Shown: positions 1 to 17,223 of the stretch, in pieces
How the letters are laid out: each line of letters opens with the position of its first letter
Position numbering within the stretch: position 1 is the first letter of the stretch
From: Euborellia annulipes
Taxonomy: Eukaryota; Arthropoda; Insecta; Dermaptera; Anisolabididae
Direction of reading: 5' to 3'
DNA: 64,000 nucleotides
Assembly: GCA_023213315.1 (NCBI GenBank)
Contig: JAKCPI010004475.1
Coordinates: forward strand, 186,001 to 250,000
Program-made: the position numbers and the translations under genes
Notes under the pieces: model-generated
Database searches by the model: none
Seen by the model: only the letters and a program-made list of their open reading frames with translations
Told to the model about the DNA's origin: nothing

Positions 1-290
1 AAATTTCGGGTTTACTCAACAGACTATCAAAAAGGGGCTTCAGGGAGTGTTTTGAACAGTAGACTGTACGCTGCAATTGTTGTATTTTGAGGGAATTACT
101 TCGAAGGTCTGTAATGGAATTTGAAAAAAAGGAAGCAGACCTCGTAACTTTTTTCAATAAAAAAATTTTATCGCTGGGGTCCCAATAGTAAATTTAAGAG
201 TTAGTTAATCTCTATGCCCTCCCTCCTCTAAGTTAATAATAATTTGTTAAGAAGTTTTGAGTGCAAAGGGTTTGTTTAATAAATAGAAAG

Positions 291-6169
<5,879 letters not shown>

Positions 6170-6835
6170 GAAATATAACAAGAAGATACTTTGATAATGT
6201 GTGTCCTCATTATAGTGAAACAAATTCAGTGATTTTTGCTTAAGTATAAATAATAAACTCTTTACAATAAAAAAGTACAAATATTTATAAATAAATATAA
6301 TGTACAAAGTTTTAGTATTAAATAATAAAATTATTTTTTTTAATACGGGGTCGTCCACATATTACGTAACGCCTTTTTTGAGTCCCCCTCCTCCATGTCA
6401 TAGTTAGTTACATACAAACAAACCCCCCTACAAATATTATGTCACAACACAAAAACTACCCCCCATCCGAATAAAATTTCTTATATAAAATTCATACCAT
6501 TTTACCTCTTTTATTTTTTTTTTAAGTAACCCGGGGGGGGGGGAACGGGGGGGGGGGAAAACAATGGAGACCGACCTAGTTGTGAGCTGCTCAAGGTTTA
6601 CCAACATTTTAATTAGTGAGGCGCTACGGGGGAGAGGGGAAATGCCCTCCGACGATTATATCAGCCCCCCTCTCCCGAAGGACCTCACTGATTATGTTGA
6701 TAGTTCTATCAACATAAATAAAACCTCGTGCAGCTCACAACTTGGAGGGAGGGGAGGGGAAATTTACTTATTCAGGGGAGGGGGCAATTTAGAATTTGAA
6801 ATATCATTTTATATATTTTACAAAAATAAAAAAAA
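6170..6835. other. intergenic, protease 3' flank and G-tract repeat
   Basis: After the protease poly(A) signals comes repeat-like DNA beginning GGGGTCGTCCACATATTACG at 6348. A pair of inverted pieces, AGTTGTGAGCTGC (6578) and GCAGCTCACAACT (6732), surrounds a GC-richer centre. The latter also occurs beside the second palindrome at about 15155. No gene seen. Confidence 0.5.
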
Positions 6836-8156
6836 AAGTGCATGAGATAGATTTGAACTCGCGAAGTTTGGTTACGTGAGATTGGAAAAAAAATATTGAT
6901 TGATTGAGGACGGATTAACCCGTTGAGCCACGCTTTACTTAATTTTTTTACGAAAAAATAAGCCATATTAGAAACATGAAATAAAATAAATATTAAAAAA
7001 ATGTTAATATTCCACATATGATATATCATTTTTCATTAATTTTTATGCTGATTAATAATTTATAATCAAAATGTCAATTGCATTCGTAGTTTTCAAATAA
7101 TTCAATGGTCAAACACCAGATTGTTTATGCCTTAATGTAATTAAACCAAAAACTCTATCTAACATATAATACATGTCATTAATTCTTGAATTCCCCCTGA
7201 TTCCAGAGAACTAAAGCCCTTTTAATTATATGATCTAATTTGGGAGTTATTGGCGATCAAAGTTAAGTCTATTTTGACCCTTAATGACATCAACAACACT
7301 GAATTCTATATTATCGAAAAAGCTTATTTAGAATTGTCTGATTAAAACCAAATTTTTACCAGAGATTTATAATTAAAAAATGAGTTTTTTTCTAAAGTTT
7401 CATTGAGATTGGTAAAGAAATAAATAAAATATTGACTAATTTGTAAATTGAGTTTTAGAATTTGGAATTCCGGATGGGTAAAGAGAGCGAACTATGAACC
7501 GGGTCTAGGCTTGCAACCGGGATCCCGAATTGTAAAACTCAATTTACAAAATAGTCAATATTTTATTTATTTCTTTACCAATCTCAATGAAACTTTAGAA
7601 AAAAACTCATTTATTAATTATAAATCTCTGGTAAAAATTTGGTTTTAATCAGACAATTCTAAATAAGCTTTTTCGATAATATAGAATTGAGTGTGTTGAT
7701 GTCATTAAGGGCCAAAATAGACTTAACTTTGATCGCCAATAACTCCCAAATTAGATCATATAATTAAAAGGGCTTTAGTTCTCTGGAATCAGGGGGAATT
7801 CAAGAATTAATGACATGTATTATATGTTAGATAGAGTTTTTGGTTTAATTACATTAAGGCATAAACAATCTGACGTTTGCCCATTGAATTATTTGAAAAC
7901 TACGCATGCAATTGACATTTTGATTATAAATTATTAATCAGCATAAAAATTAATGAAAAATGATATATCATATGTGGAATATTAACATTTTTTTAATATT
8001 TATTTTATTTCATGTTTCTAATATGGCTTATTTTTTCGTAAAAAAATTAAGTAAAGCGTGGCTCAACGGGTTAATCCGTCCTCAATCAATCAATATTTTT
8101 TTCCAATCTCACGTAACCAAACTTCGCGAGTTCAAATCTACCTCCTGCACTTTTTT
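6836..8156. mobile_element. 1.3 kb palindromic (foldback) element, copy 1
   Basis: Left arm about 6836-7462 and right arm about 7527-8156 are near-perfect reverse complements around a loop of about 64 bases. The arm ends look tRNA-like (GTGGCTCAACGGGTTAA and GCGAGTTCAAATCTACC, then a T run). No long ORF; the small ORFs in both arms are the same peptide read from each arm. Confidence 0.88.
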
Positions 8157-8440
8157 TTTTAAAATCATATTAACAATTTCCTTTTATTTTTAATGCTAAA
8201 TTATAATTTCATTTATCTGTCTTTATAACGAGAAAAAGGATTTGTGGAATATAAATTTTGGTAACCCTAAGTTTAGGGAATTTTGACAAATTTTTAAATA
8301 ACTTTTTTTATTTATGTTGGCATGAAGGCCACAATTTTAACCAACTGCGCTGGCTGGAGTTGGAGAACGAATCTGGAGGAGCAAATCAGCAGGACTTCCC
8401 TCAGGCGCTTCATACCCTTGTTATGGCACTGCTGGTGACT
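8157..8440. repeat. right flank shared with palindrome copy 2
   Basis: This stretch is the reverse complement of 13331-13690 beside the second palindrome, so the mobile unit is larger than the palindrome on this side. It ends CTTGTTATGGCACTG, matching CAGTGCCGTAACAAGG at 13331, which looks like a hAT-type terminus. Confidence 0.7.
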
Positions 8441-8912
8441 CAAATAATCACTCCATTTTTCCCCTGTTGTGGAAATAATAGGGTTCAAAAGATGTATGAA
8501 ACTGAGGATTTATTGATGATAGGCTTATTTTCTACTATAGATATCGGCCTCACCGCATTTCGCCAATATTAGGATGTCTAAAATCTTAGGCAGTGAGATG
8601 GATACCTCTCAAGAACTGGATTCAGAAACGGAAGAAAAAGCAAACGTAAAACACAAAATAGAGTCTAAAATCAAATATGAAAAAATAAAAGTATCTTTTT
8701 TGAAGTCACAGTTACTCAATTTTTAAGTATCTAAATACAAAACACTAGATACCTTTTTTAAAACCAAGTATCTAAATACAAGATACTCGTTACAATGATT
8801 TTGTGTATCTAGATATTTGTATCTTGAATATAAAAGTATCTTGTTAGATACTTGTATCTGGATACTGCCCAACTCTGGGGCAGAAATGTCCAACTCAACG
8901 TTGCTCCTTTTC

Positions 8913-9170
8913 CATGGGCGTAGCCAGACATCTTGTTAGGGGGGCCAAGCCTTTGTTAGAGCGAGAGGGGGGGGGTTTGCAATTAATATAATATATACAT
9001 AGATTATTAATTATTTATTTAATAAAAAAAAAAATTAAATTAATGTAGTGGATTGAGGCGTTAAAAAAAATTCCCAATGGGAAAGATATACATTTGTTTG
9101 TTTTTTTTTTACTTTTAGGACAAGCCAGGGGAGGGCATAGGCAGAGGGGCCTTCCCCTGGCTACGCCCAG
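8913..9170. mobile_element. hAT-type MITE, 258 bp
   Basis: The ends CATGGGCGTAGCCAG and CTGGCTACGCCCAG are inverted repeats. An exact 8-bp target duplication TCCTTTTC lies at 8905-8912 and 9171-9178. The interior is G/C-tract and AT-rich non-coding DNA. Confidence 0.85.
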
Positions 9171-9485
9171 TCCTTTTCTCTGGCCTCTAGTTGCTTAACT
9201 GCTTGCACTCGTATTTATATTTGAAAAAATCGCTTCTTAAATGAGGCCTAGTTAATATCTTATCTTAATCAACCTAAAATAATACTAATGTTTACATGAT
9301 ATATAATATATATGTATAAAAATGTATATATATATGTATAATAAAATGTAGGATGACATATTTGGCGGAGGATATATTTGGCGACATACGAGCTCATCGG
9401 TTAAACGATCGTGTCGCCTATACGAGTACGACATATGAGTGCAACAGTAAAACCATCGTGTCCCCTAAACGGCAAGATATGAGTG

Positions 9486-9771
9486 GCCCTCGGGGTTTGG
9501 TGTAGTGGTTAGCGTGCTAACCTCGTTTACCAAAAGTCGCGGGTTCGGACCCCAGGCAGTCCGATGATTTTATTTAAGCTATTTGAATACCAAATGGCTT
9601 AAATAAGAATGCCTGGACTACTAATATGAATATTAATCTCTATAATGGATATCGTAATAGTCTTGAATGGCCTAAGTTGCCGAAAAGACTGTGTGTATGT
9701 GTGTGTGAATGTGAGTGTGAATGAGAAAAAAGTGTGAGTGTTTTTTTTAAGAAAAAAAAAAAAAAAAAAAA
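9486..9771 (+). repeat. tRNA-like SINE with target duplication
   Basis: Full-length copy: A-box region TTGGTGTAGTGGTTAGCG, B box GGGTTCGGACCCC, body, GTGTGAATG repeats and poly(A). It is flanked by AAGATATGAGTG at 9474-9485 and 9772-9783, an exact 12-bp target duplication, so it is a clean insertion. Confidence 0.9.
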
Positions 9772-10471
9772 AAGATATGAGTGCAAACAGTTAAATTGGG
9801 CCTTATTACCCTGCTAAAATCTTATGAATTATTCACGCCCTTTTGCACCAAAACATCTTAGATCTTAAGCTCGTCTCACTTCTTACAATTGAATTTGAAA
9901 TGTTGCACCAACTGGAAATCGGGTCTTAAGATCCTCTATTTGTGGCTAAGTTACATCGCATACATAATAATTAGATATATTTATTTTAAAAAAATATATA
10001 TTCTATATGTAAATAGTTGAAAAGGTAAAATGCCACATTTCGTTTTTTAGGTTTTGGCAGGTTCAAAGAAAACTTAAGATCTAAGATGTTTTGGTGCAAA
10101 CGGGCATAATACTCTCAATCTCAACTCTGAGGATTATCAAAAGAACAATCTATATTTTTTAAAGGATTTGTTTAAATGAAATAAATTTTATTATATCCTT
10201 ATTTTATTTACTTAATATACTGTATAAACGAATTATAAATAAAAGTGAATCTCACTTGGTTCAAATTGAATTTATTATCTCAAGATCTTTCTGAAATTCT
10301 CAAAAATTAAATAAAAATGTTTAAAATAAGGAGTAGAGGAAAAAGAGAATATATATAAGATCACAGATCACTTGACTTCTATAGGATCTTCTGATCCATA
10401 TCTTCATCATAAATAATTTAAGTCATTTTTAATTAAATAAAATACGTTCACTCAATATCATTATTTGTTTA

Positions 10472-12685
10472 TCAGCCAGTTGTCCAAACAAACGGTTCCA
10501 AACGTTCGTCAGCTGGCAGCATATTATTTAGGGTTTCCATACTTTCCAATGTTTGATTGAGAACCATATGACATCGATTCAATTGATGAGATACTTCATG
10601 AACTTTGCCAAGTTTTTCAGCATATTTCGCATATTTTCTTTGCCGTTCTGTCATTGTAGTCATTAATCGAGAAATTTCGAAATCCACCTAATATAAAAAA
10701 AAGTAATATTAATATTTTTTTACCAACACTTTGACGAATAACTACTGCACGTACAGTGAGCGCCACAATTAAGTCCCCACCTGATAGCTTTAGCCTTAAA
10801 TATATGGTATAGTATAAGGTGTATAGTGAAATAATTTTAATGACTGAAAAGGTAAAACGTAAAATCTGGTACTGATGATTTTATTTTACCTTTTCAAATT
10901 TAAAATTATTTCACCATTTACCATATACTATACCATATACTTATGGCTAAAGGACTTAATTGTGGCGCTCACTGTACATATCGCCTGCTGAGAATCATTG
11001 TGGCGAAAGTCCGAAAATTCAATTTTCGAGTTAAGCCTAAGAAACCTTAGAACGTCTTCTCTTTTGAATGTCAAAGTGGCGAAAATATATTGATTCTGGC
11101 CTATTTTTATGTTGTCCGGCTATTTAAATGTAGCCTATATGTTTATAAAACTTTCAAACGCCTTTTCTCGAATTGTTGAATTTCGGACTTTCGTGGCGTT
11201 CTCAGCAAGCGATATGTACTTTCATGGTTCTAATCTAGAAAATTTCCAATGAAGATTTTCATTTTTTTTTATAAAAACAATGAAATAATCACAAGCAGAA
11301 AACGCATGGGTATCAGAAAAAAAGAAACAAGAAATTATTAGAAAATATAACCGTCTTTAATTTCTTGTGGGAAATCATTATTTATATCTTTTTACTTTTT
11401 TTGTTAATTGTTAATTTTGTCTGGAACTACCTTCAAGATAAAAGAAATCTTTTAAGTTTAAAAGTGATTTGATATCATTACGATTTTGTTATATTATTAA
11501 ATATAGACTAATATTCTATACTGACTTACATCTCGAATACGAGAAGCAATATAATTTTGTTCAGATGATACAGTTTCGCTACATAAAGACAAATGTTGTT
11601 CATAACGGAGACAAAGATTAAGAAGACCATTAGGGTCCAATCTTTCAAGAACTTCAGGATCACGGACTGCAGGTAAATTAAGGGTTCCTCTCATAATTGG
11701 AAGAAACATTGGTACACTCTGTAAATAAAAATTTGTTTATTTAAATAAAAAATAAATATTGCTTTAATAAGAAAGTAATGAGAAAACAAGAAGTTACTTG
11801 AAGTTTTAATAAATCCGGATCTTTATCAGATGTTTCTGTTTTGATGGCAGGTTTGACCACTACGATATTATTTGTCTTTGGTAAAGTAGTTAATTGCCGT
11901 TTGAGATTTAATCCTGAACCTCTCCTATGATTGGGACCAGAAAGTGAAGAACCCATTGATTTTCCTCTTTGTAAAGGTCCTTGTTGTTTACTTGTTAATT
12001 TTGGTGAATCTAAATAAAAACAATTTCTTTTATTATAAACTTCAATGAGAAAAGTTGTTCGTGTCACTCTTTAGGATTGGCTCACTCAGGAACAAATAGA
12101 GATACATTATATTTCAACTCTATCTGTCCCATCATCATTAATAGTTTTCTTCTTATTTTTTCGCCTCTGTTTTTTATATGCTTTTTATAAATGGTACTTT
12201 TCTGTGTGCTTGAGTTGTCTACCAATTTTTTTCTTGTTATATATTTTTTTATAAATTATTCCAAAAAGAACATATGTTTATCCATGCGATCTGAATGAAT
12301 GTCCGGTCTTGTGCCCTCATTAAACAAAAGAAAATGAACATTTATTTGCAAGTTTCGTGCAATTATAATTAACTATGGAGCTAATCAAAGAATTAACAAA
12401 ACTGATGATAGGACATTACATTATTATAGAAAATTGTTTTCTGTAGAGTTATTGAGTGATATTAAATATATAATTACCTCCAATAGGTCTATTAACTGTA
12501 TAAGAGATGTAGGGTAAATCTGAATCCGAACAAATACTTGGTCCTGGAGAAATACTTCCAGGACGAGATGGATCATTCATTTCAGAATTTTCTCTTTCCG
12601 GTGCCGATTTGCCTCTTTGCAGAGGTGCAGATCTCGATTGATTATGAGCATTTGATGATCCTTGAGTGCTTTGTTCCGAACCCAT
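10472..12685 (-). CDS. BORCS5: BORC complex subunit 5 (BORCS5 / LOH12CR1 / myrlysin family)
   Basis: Four exons, read right to left: 12685-12478, 12009-11798, 11718-11530, 10687-10472; all phases agree; 274 residues. BORCS5 is the N-myristoylated subunit of BORC, which recruits Arl8 and kinesin to move lysosomes outward. The protein starts MGSEQS, a myristoylation consensus, and carries the family core: DPDLLKLQ, LDPNGLLNLCLRYEQHL, MTERQRKYAKYAEKL, and the end NNMLPADERLEPF. The start was chosen at MGSEQS rather than 30 bases upstream because of the glycine. It is longer than the vertebrate protein (about 196 residues) through a Ser/Pro-rich N-terminal region in which PLQRGKS occurs twice (about 21-27 and 81-87). 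Confidence 0.93.
10754..10974. mobile_element. mariner-type MITE, 221 bp
   Basis: In BORCS5 intron 3. The ends CAGTGAGCGCCACAATTAAG and its complement (CTTAATTGTGGCGCTCACTG) are inverted, followed inward by further pairing. TA dinucleotides lie on both sides, as expected for Tc1/mariner targets. No ORF. Confidence 0.85.
10978..11215. repeat. inverted repeat with CGAAAGTCCGAAAATTC ends
   Basis: TATCGCCTGCTGAGAATC...GGCGAAAGTCCG on the left is mirrored by GGACTTTCGTGGCG...CAGCAAGCGATAT on the right. A one-ended relative lies at 62885-62945. It abuts the mariner-type MITE in the same intron. Confidence 0.6.
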
Positions 12686-13030
12686 TGTCGTGGAATTGAA
12701 TTTATATAATTTCAAAAAGGAAGAAAAATTTTTGAATTATATAGAACAGACAATATAATGGAAATGTCAAAATATAGTGCGAAGTTATCAACTATATAAA
12801 GACTTGAATACAAATCAGGCTAGCAAACATACAAAACTAAGAAACAAAACATTTTAAATCTTTTATTAATTTTATAATTACAAAAGAGCACTTTGAACTT
12901 CTCTATATTTGAAAATAAAATTTTGAAACATTATCATATTGATATTTCAATTATTTTTCTAGTTTCAAATTTTTTTGGGAAAAAAATAATTTTTTTTTGG
13001 GGTGAATTTGGAATATATGGGGATATGGAG
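12686..13030. promoter_or_regulatory. BORCS5 upstream region
   Basis: AT-rich sequence 5' of the BORCS5 start. I see no recognisable TATA/Inr arrangement and no coding signal. Confidence 0.3.
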
Positions 13031-13707
13031 AGTTGGGTTTTATACATGATTTTGCAGTTTTATATTTATACAGAAATTGCGGATAAAACTGTATAAAACG
13101 TATAAAATGTATAAAACTTTGATGCGCATGCGCAAACTCGACGAGAAAGGAAATTCAAAAAAAAAAAAATCATTTATGGCTAGAATGAGTCATATTTTTT
13201 AATATTTATATATAAAAACAAATTTTCAAAAATGCCAGGTGGCAAATGATTGACAGATCTAAATTAAACTTAATAAAAGACTGATTTGAGTTTTGCTGTG
13301 GTTTGTTTGCAAAAATTTTAACTTTTTGACAGTGCCGTAACAAGGGTATGAAGCGCCTGTGGCAAGTGTCTAACTTGCGCCCCCCCCCCCCATAAACAAG
13401 TGTTTCTTAACCTTTTTTTGGCCAAGTTCCTCATTAATGATATATGATTAATCTGTGATAATACCCTGCTCATTTGCTCCTCCAGATTTGTTCTCCAACT
13501 CCAGCCAGGGCAGTTGGTTAAAATTGTGGCCTTCATGCCAACATAAATAAAAAAAAGTTATTTAAAAATTTGTCAAAATTCCTTAAACTTAGGGTTACCA
13601 AAATTTATATTCCAAAAACCCTTTTTTCCCTTATAAAGACAGATAAATGAAATTATTATTTAGCATTAAAAATAAAAGGAAATTGTTAATATGATTTTAA
13701 AAAAAAG

Positions 13708-15030
13708 TGCAGGAGGTAGATTTGAACTCGCGAAGTTTGGTTACGTGAGATTGGAAAAAAATATTGATTGATTGAGGACGGATTAACCCGTTGAGCCATC
13801 GCTTTACTTAAATTTTTTAGGGAAAAATAAGCCATATTAGAAACATGAAATAAAATAAATATTAAAAAAATGTTAATATTCCACATATGATATATCATTT
13901 TTCATTAATTTTTATGCTGATTAATAATTTATAATCAAAATGTCAATTGCATTCGTAGTTTTCAAATAATTCAATGGTCAAACGTCAGATTGTTTATGCC
14001 TTAATGTAATTAAACCAAAAACTCTATCTAACATATAATACATGTCATTAATTCTTGAATTCCCCCTGATTCCAGAGAACTAAAGCCCTTTTAATTATAT
14101 GATCTAATTTGGGAGTTATTAGCGATCAAAGTTAAGTCTATTTTGACCCTTAATGACATCAACAACACTGAATTCTATATTATCGAAAAAGCTTATTTAG
14201 AATTGTCTGATTAAAACCAAATTTTTACCAGAGATTTATAATTAATAAATGAGTTTTTTTCTAAAGTTTCATTGAGATTGGTAAAGAAATAAATAAAATA
14301 TTGACTATTTTGTAAATTGAGTTTTACAATTCGGGATCCCGGTTGGGTAAGCCTAGACGCGGATTCATGAGTTCGCGGTCTTGGCCCGATCCGAGATCCC
14401 AAATTCTAAAACTCAATTTACAAATTAGTCAATATTTTATTTATTTCTTTACCAATCTCAATGAAACTTTAGAATAAAACTCATTTTTTAATTATAAATC
14501 TCTGGTAAAAATTTGGTTTTAATCAGACAATTCTAAATAAGCTTTTTCGATAATATAGAATTCAGTGTTGTTGATGTCATTAAGGGTCGATAATAGACTT
14601 AACTTTGATCGTCAATAACTCCCAAATTAGATCATATAATTAAAAGGGCTTTAGTTCTCTGGAATCAGGGGGAATTCAAGAATTAATGACATGTATCATA
14701 TGTTAGATAGAGTTTTTGGTTTAATTACATTAAGGCATAAACAATCTGATGTTTGTCCATTGAATTATTTGAAAACTACGCATGCAATTGACATTTTGAT
14801 TATAAATTATTAATCAGCATAAAAATTAATGAAAAATGATATATCATATGTGGAATATTAACATTTTTTTAATATTTATTTTATTTCATGTTTCTAATAT
14901 GGCTTATTTTTTCGTAAAAAAATTAAGTAAAGCGTGGCTCAACGGGTTAATCCGTCCTCAATCAATCAATATTTTTTTCCAATCTCACGTAACCAAACTT
15001 CGCGAGTTCAAATCTAACTCATGCACTTTT
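13708..15030. mobile_element. 1.3 kb palindromic element, copy 2
   Basis: Left arm about 13708-14330 and right arm about 14402-15030 are near-perfect reverse complements and match copy 1 (6836-8156) over nearly the whole arm. The short central loops of the two copies differ. It lies in opposite orientation to copy 1, judging by the shared outer flank. Confidence 0.88.
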
Positions 15031-15629
15031 TTTTTTAAAATACTTAACTGTTTTTTATACATCATGTGAAGGGGAGGCGGAGGGCTGGCGTATTAATTTT
15101 TAAAATTTTATATTCAAAATAAAATTGAATTCCCAAAATAATAAAAACCTCGTGCAGCTCACAACTAGGTCGGTCCCCTTTGTTTTGCGTCCCCAGCCCA
15201 GTTGCGCTCGTGGCGGGCGCCTGTTTTGCCACGCCCACGTTACTACCCTGCTTTTTGACCACAGAATGAATGGCCGAAGCGTTTTTTGTTAATGATAACA
15301 ACTATAAAAGTCTAAATTCTAAATTCACTTCAATTGAGATTGTCACCAATGTAACAACCTTTATAATCTTAGCTAAATTGTACATGAAAGCTACAGAATG
15401 AGTGGCCGAAACTTTGTAATTGTTACAAATCAACCACACAGTTAAACCGAAAATCAAATTCTTTTACTAATGATAACAACTGTGAAAGCTGTGAAACTTC
15501 AAAATTGTAAAATTTACCTTTTTAAACAATTTGTATAAAGTTTTTTCTAAAAAAATATAAATATATAATGATTGGGTCCAAAAAGATTAAGACGCAGGAA
15601 ATTGTTATTATCTTAGGAATAAATGAGTA

Positions 15630-15872
15630 AGGCTGAACGCAAGCCGATCGAGCAAAAGCGTTTTCGATCGAAATGTTTTGCCCAAGAGGAAAACGTTTTG
15701 CTCGATGCCAACGCACACCGATCGAGCATTTCGTTCGATGATGTCGAATCATGACCAATTGTGTTTTGTCTCTTCGGTGTGCTTTGACCCATAGAAAACC
15801 AGTGAAAAAACAGTTTCAGGCAAAAACGTTTTGTCCGAAAACGTTTTTGCTCGATCGGTGTGCGTTCAGCCT
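15630..15872. mobile_element. MITE with AGGCTGAACGCA termini
   Basis: GGCTGAACGCAAGCCGATCG at the left mirrors CGATCGGTGTGCGTTCAGCC at the right. The interior repeats GAGCAAAACGTTTT-type motifs. It is related to the longer element at 34289-34933 (GGCTGGACCCACACCGA termini). Confidence 0.75.
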
Positions 15873-16091
15873 AAAAATAACAAAATATTTTTATGTATAT
15901 ATACAATGCATTTATTTATTATGTTACAATTATTAAACACTTCACAACCAGTCTAATACAGGTATTGTTTAAAGTTTGGGTATGCAATACATTCTTTTAA
16001 TACATTAGGCATGAACAAAACATAATCAAGATTCAGTATATTCATACGTATTATTTTGACATTTAATAATTCTTTTTTGGATAATTTTATA

Positions 16092-16322
16092 GAATGGGAA
16101 GTACAGGTGCCGCAAATAAAGAGAGCCTTTGGATGCCAAATGCCGAAAAGGAGACATTTCGGACAAAGTTTTATTCGTATCCTCAGTCCTGGCAAGATTA
16201 TACTGAGAACTGAGAAACTGAGGATGGACGAATAAAATTTTGTCGGAAACGTGTCCTTCTCGGCATTTGGTATCCAAAGGCTCTCTTTATTTGCTGCACC
16301 TGAACTTGATCTCTTCCATTCC
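16092..16322. repeat. inverted repeat with CTGAGGATG/GGAAACG core
   Basis: Arms of about 100 bases (16092-16187 and 16216-16322) pair around a loop of about 28 bases. The core reads ACTGAGGATGGACGAATAAA, then TTTTGTCGGAAACG, the same arrangement as at 1163-1407 with different arm sequence. Confidence 0.75.
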
Positions 16323-17223
16323 ATAACATCAACAGCAAATTCTCTTCAACTTAGATAATTTTATATTCAAATTCCACTTTTCGGGCCATATATATTCTAA
16401 AATTAATTTTTCATATGTTTAGTACCTTATCAGAAACCTAAAAAAATAAAAGGAAACTAAATTCAATTATCTGATATTAATTAATTAAAGAAAATAATAA
16501 ATATACTTACAAATGAATTGACAGCTGTAGGTTAAGTTCCCCTATTTAATATATTGAATTTCATTTTTCAATTATTTTATTAACATTTTGATTATATTAT
16601 TATTCACGTCAATGCTCTAAAACATTAAAAAAAGATATGAAATAAAAGCTTTAAGCTGTTTTTTTCAGGGGGGTTGGTTTTTTACAGTTTTATACATCGG
16701 CCTAGTTTTATCTGTGATAGTTTTATACATGTATAAAACCGTGTATTATACTCGGCGGGATAAAACTTGCTAACTCTGCTTTTTTTTAATACTATTTAGT
16801 TTTTGGATTTTATAATATATAAATTACATTTTAAGACTAATTTATAAAAGAATTATTTATTTTTTGTGAAATAAATAATTATTTTATTTATTTATTTATT
16901 TTATTTCATTGAGGTTGGCCATTTTGGACTATTTGACTCTGATTTGACTCCATTATTTTCCAAGGACAAGCTCACTCAAGAAAATAATATTTTACAACTT
17001 CTGTCAATTATTATATTAATGAAAATATTAATTATTTATTTGAATTAGTTTTAAAATACTTTTCTTATTTCTAAATCAAATAAGGTATTTATTAATATTA
17101 TTTATTTATTGTTTTCTTGTGATATTCATTATCTATAGTGAAGTCACTTATCATTTTATTTTTTTTTATTAGGGAGTATAATTTCATTTCTTTTCAAATA
17201 TTGTTAATTAAAATATAACAAAA

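Larger units (their letters stand above)
13031..16781 (-). mobile_element. GTTTTATAC-rich MITE split by a 3.4 kb insert
   Basis: The element at 52937-53335 (ends CAGAGTTGGCAAGTTTTATC and ACCTGCCAACTCTG) has its right half here at about 13147-13031 and its left half at 16781-16553, both reversed. The break falls at the same internal point (TTGAATT). Everything between 13150 and 16553, including palindrome copy 2, therefore appears to be inserted into one MITE copy. Confidence 0.6.

Noticed and set aside
1..290. a signal-peptide exon for the protease
   Set aside because: I looked for a Met plus hydrophobic run ending at a GT donor and found none; it may lie left of the window.
6772..7029. 85-residue minus-strand ORF, and the same peptide at 7960, 13686 and 14836
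   Set aside because: It is the same piece of palindrome arm read from each arm, with no family resemblance and decay between copies.
9486..9560. a functional tRNA gene
   Set aside because: It has A- and B-box-like words but no foldable acceptor stem, and it is the head of a SINE with a target duplication.
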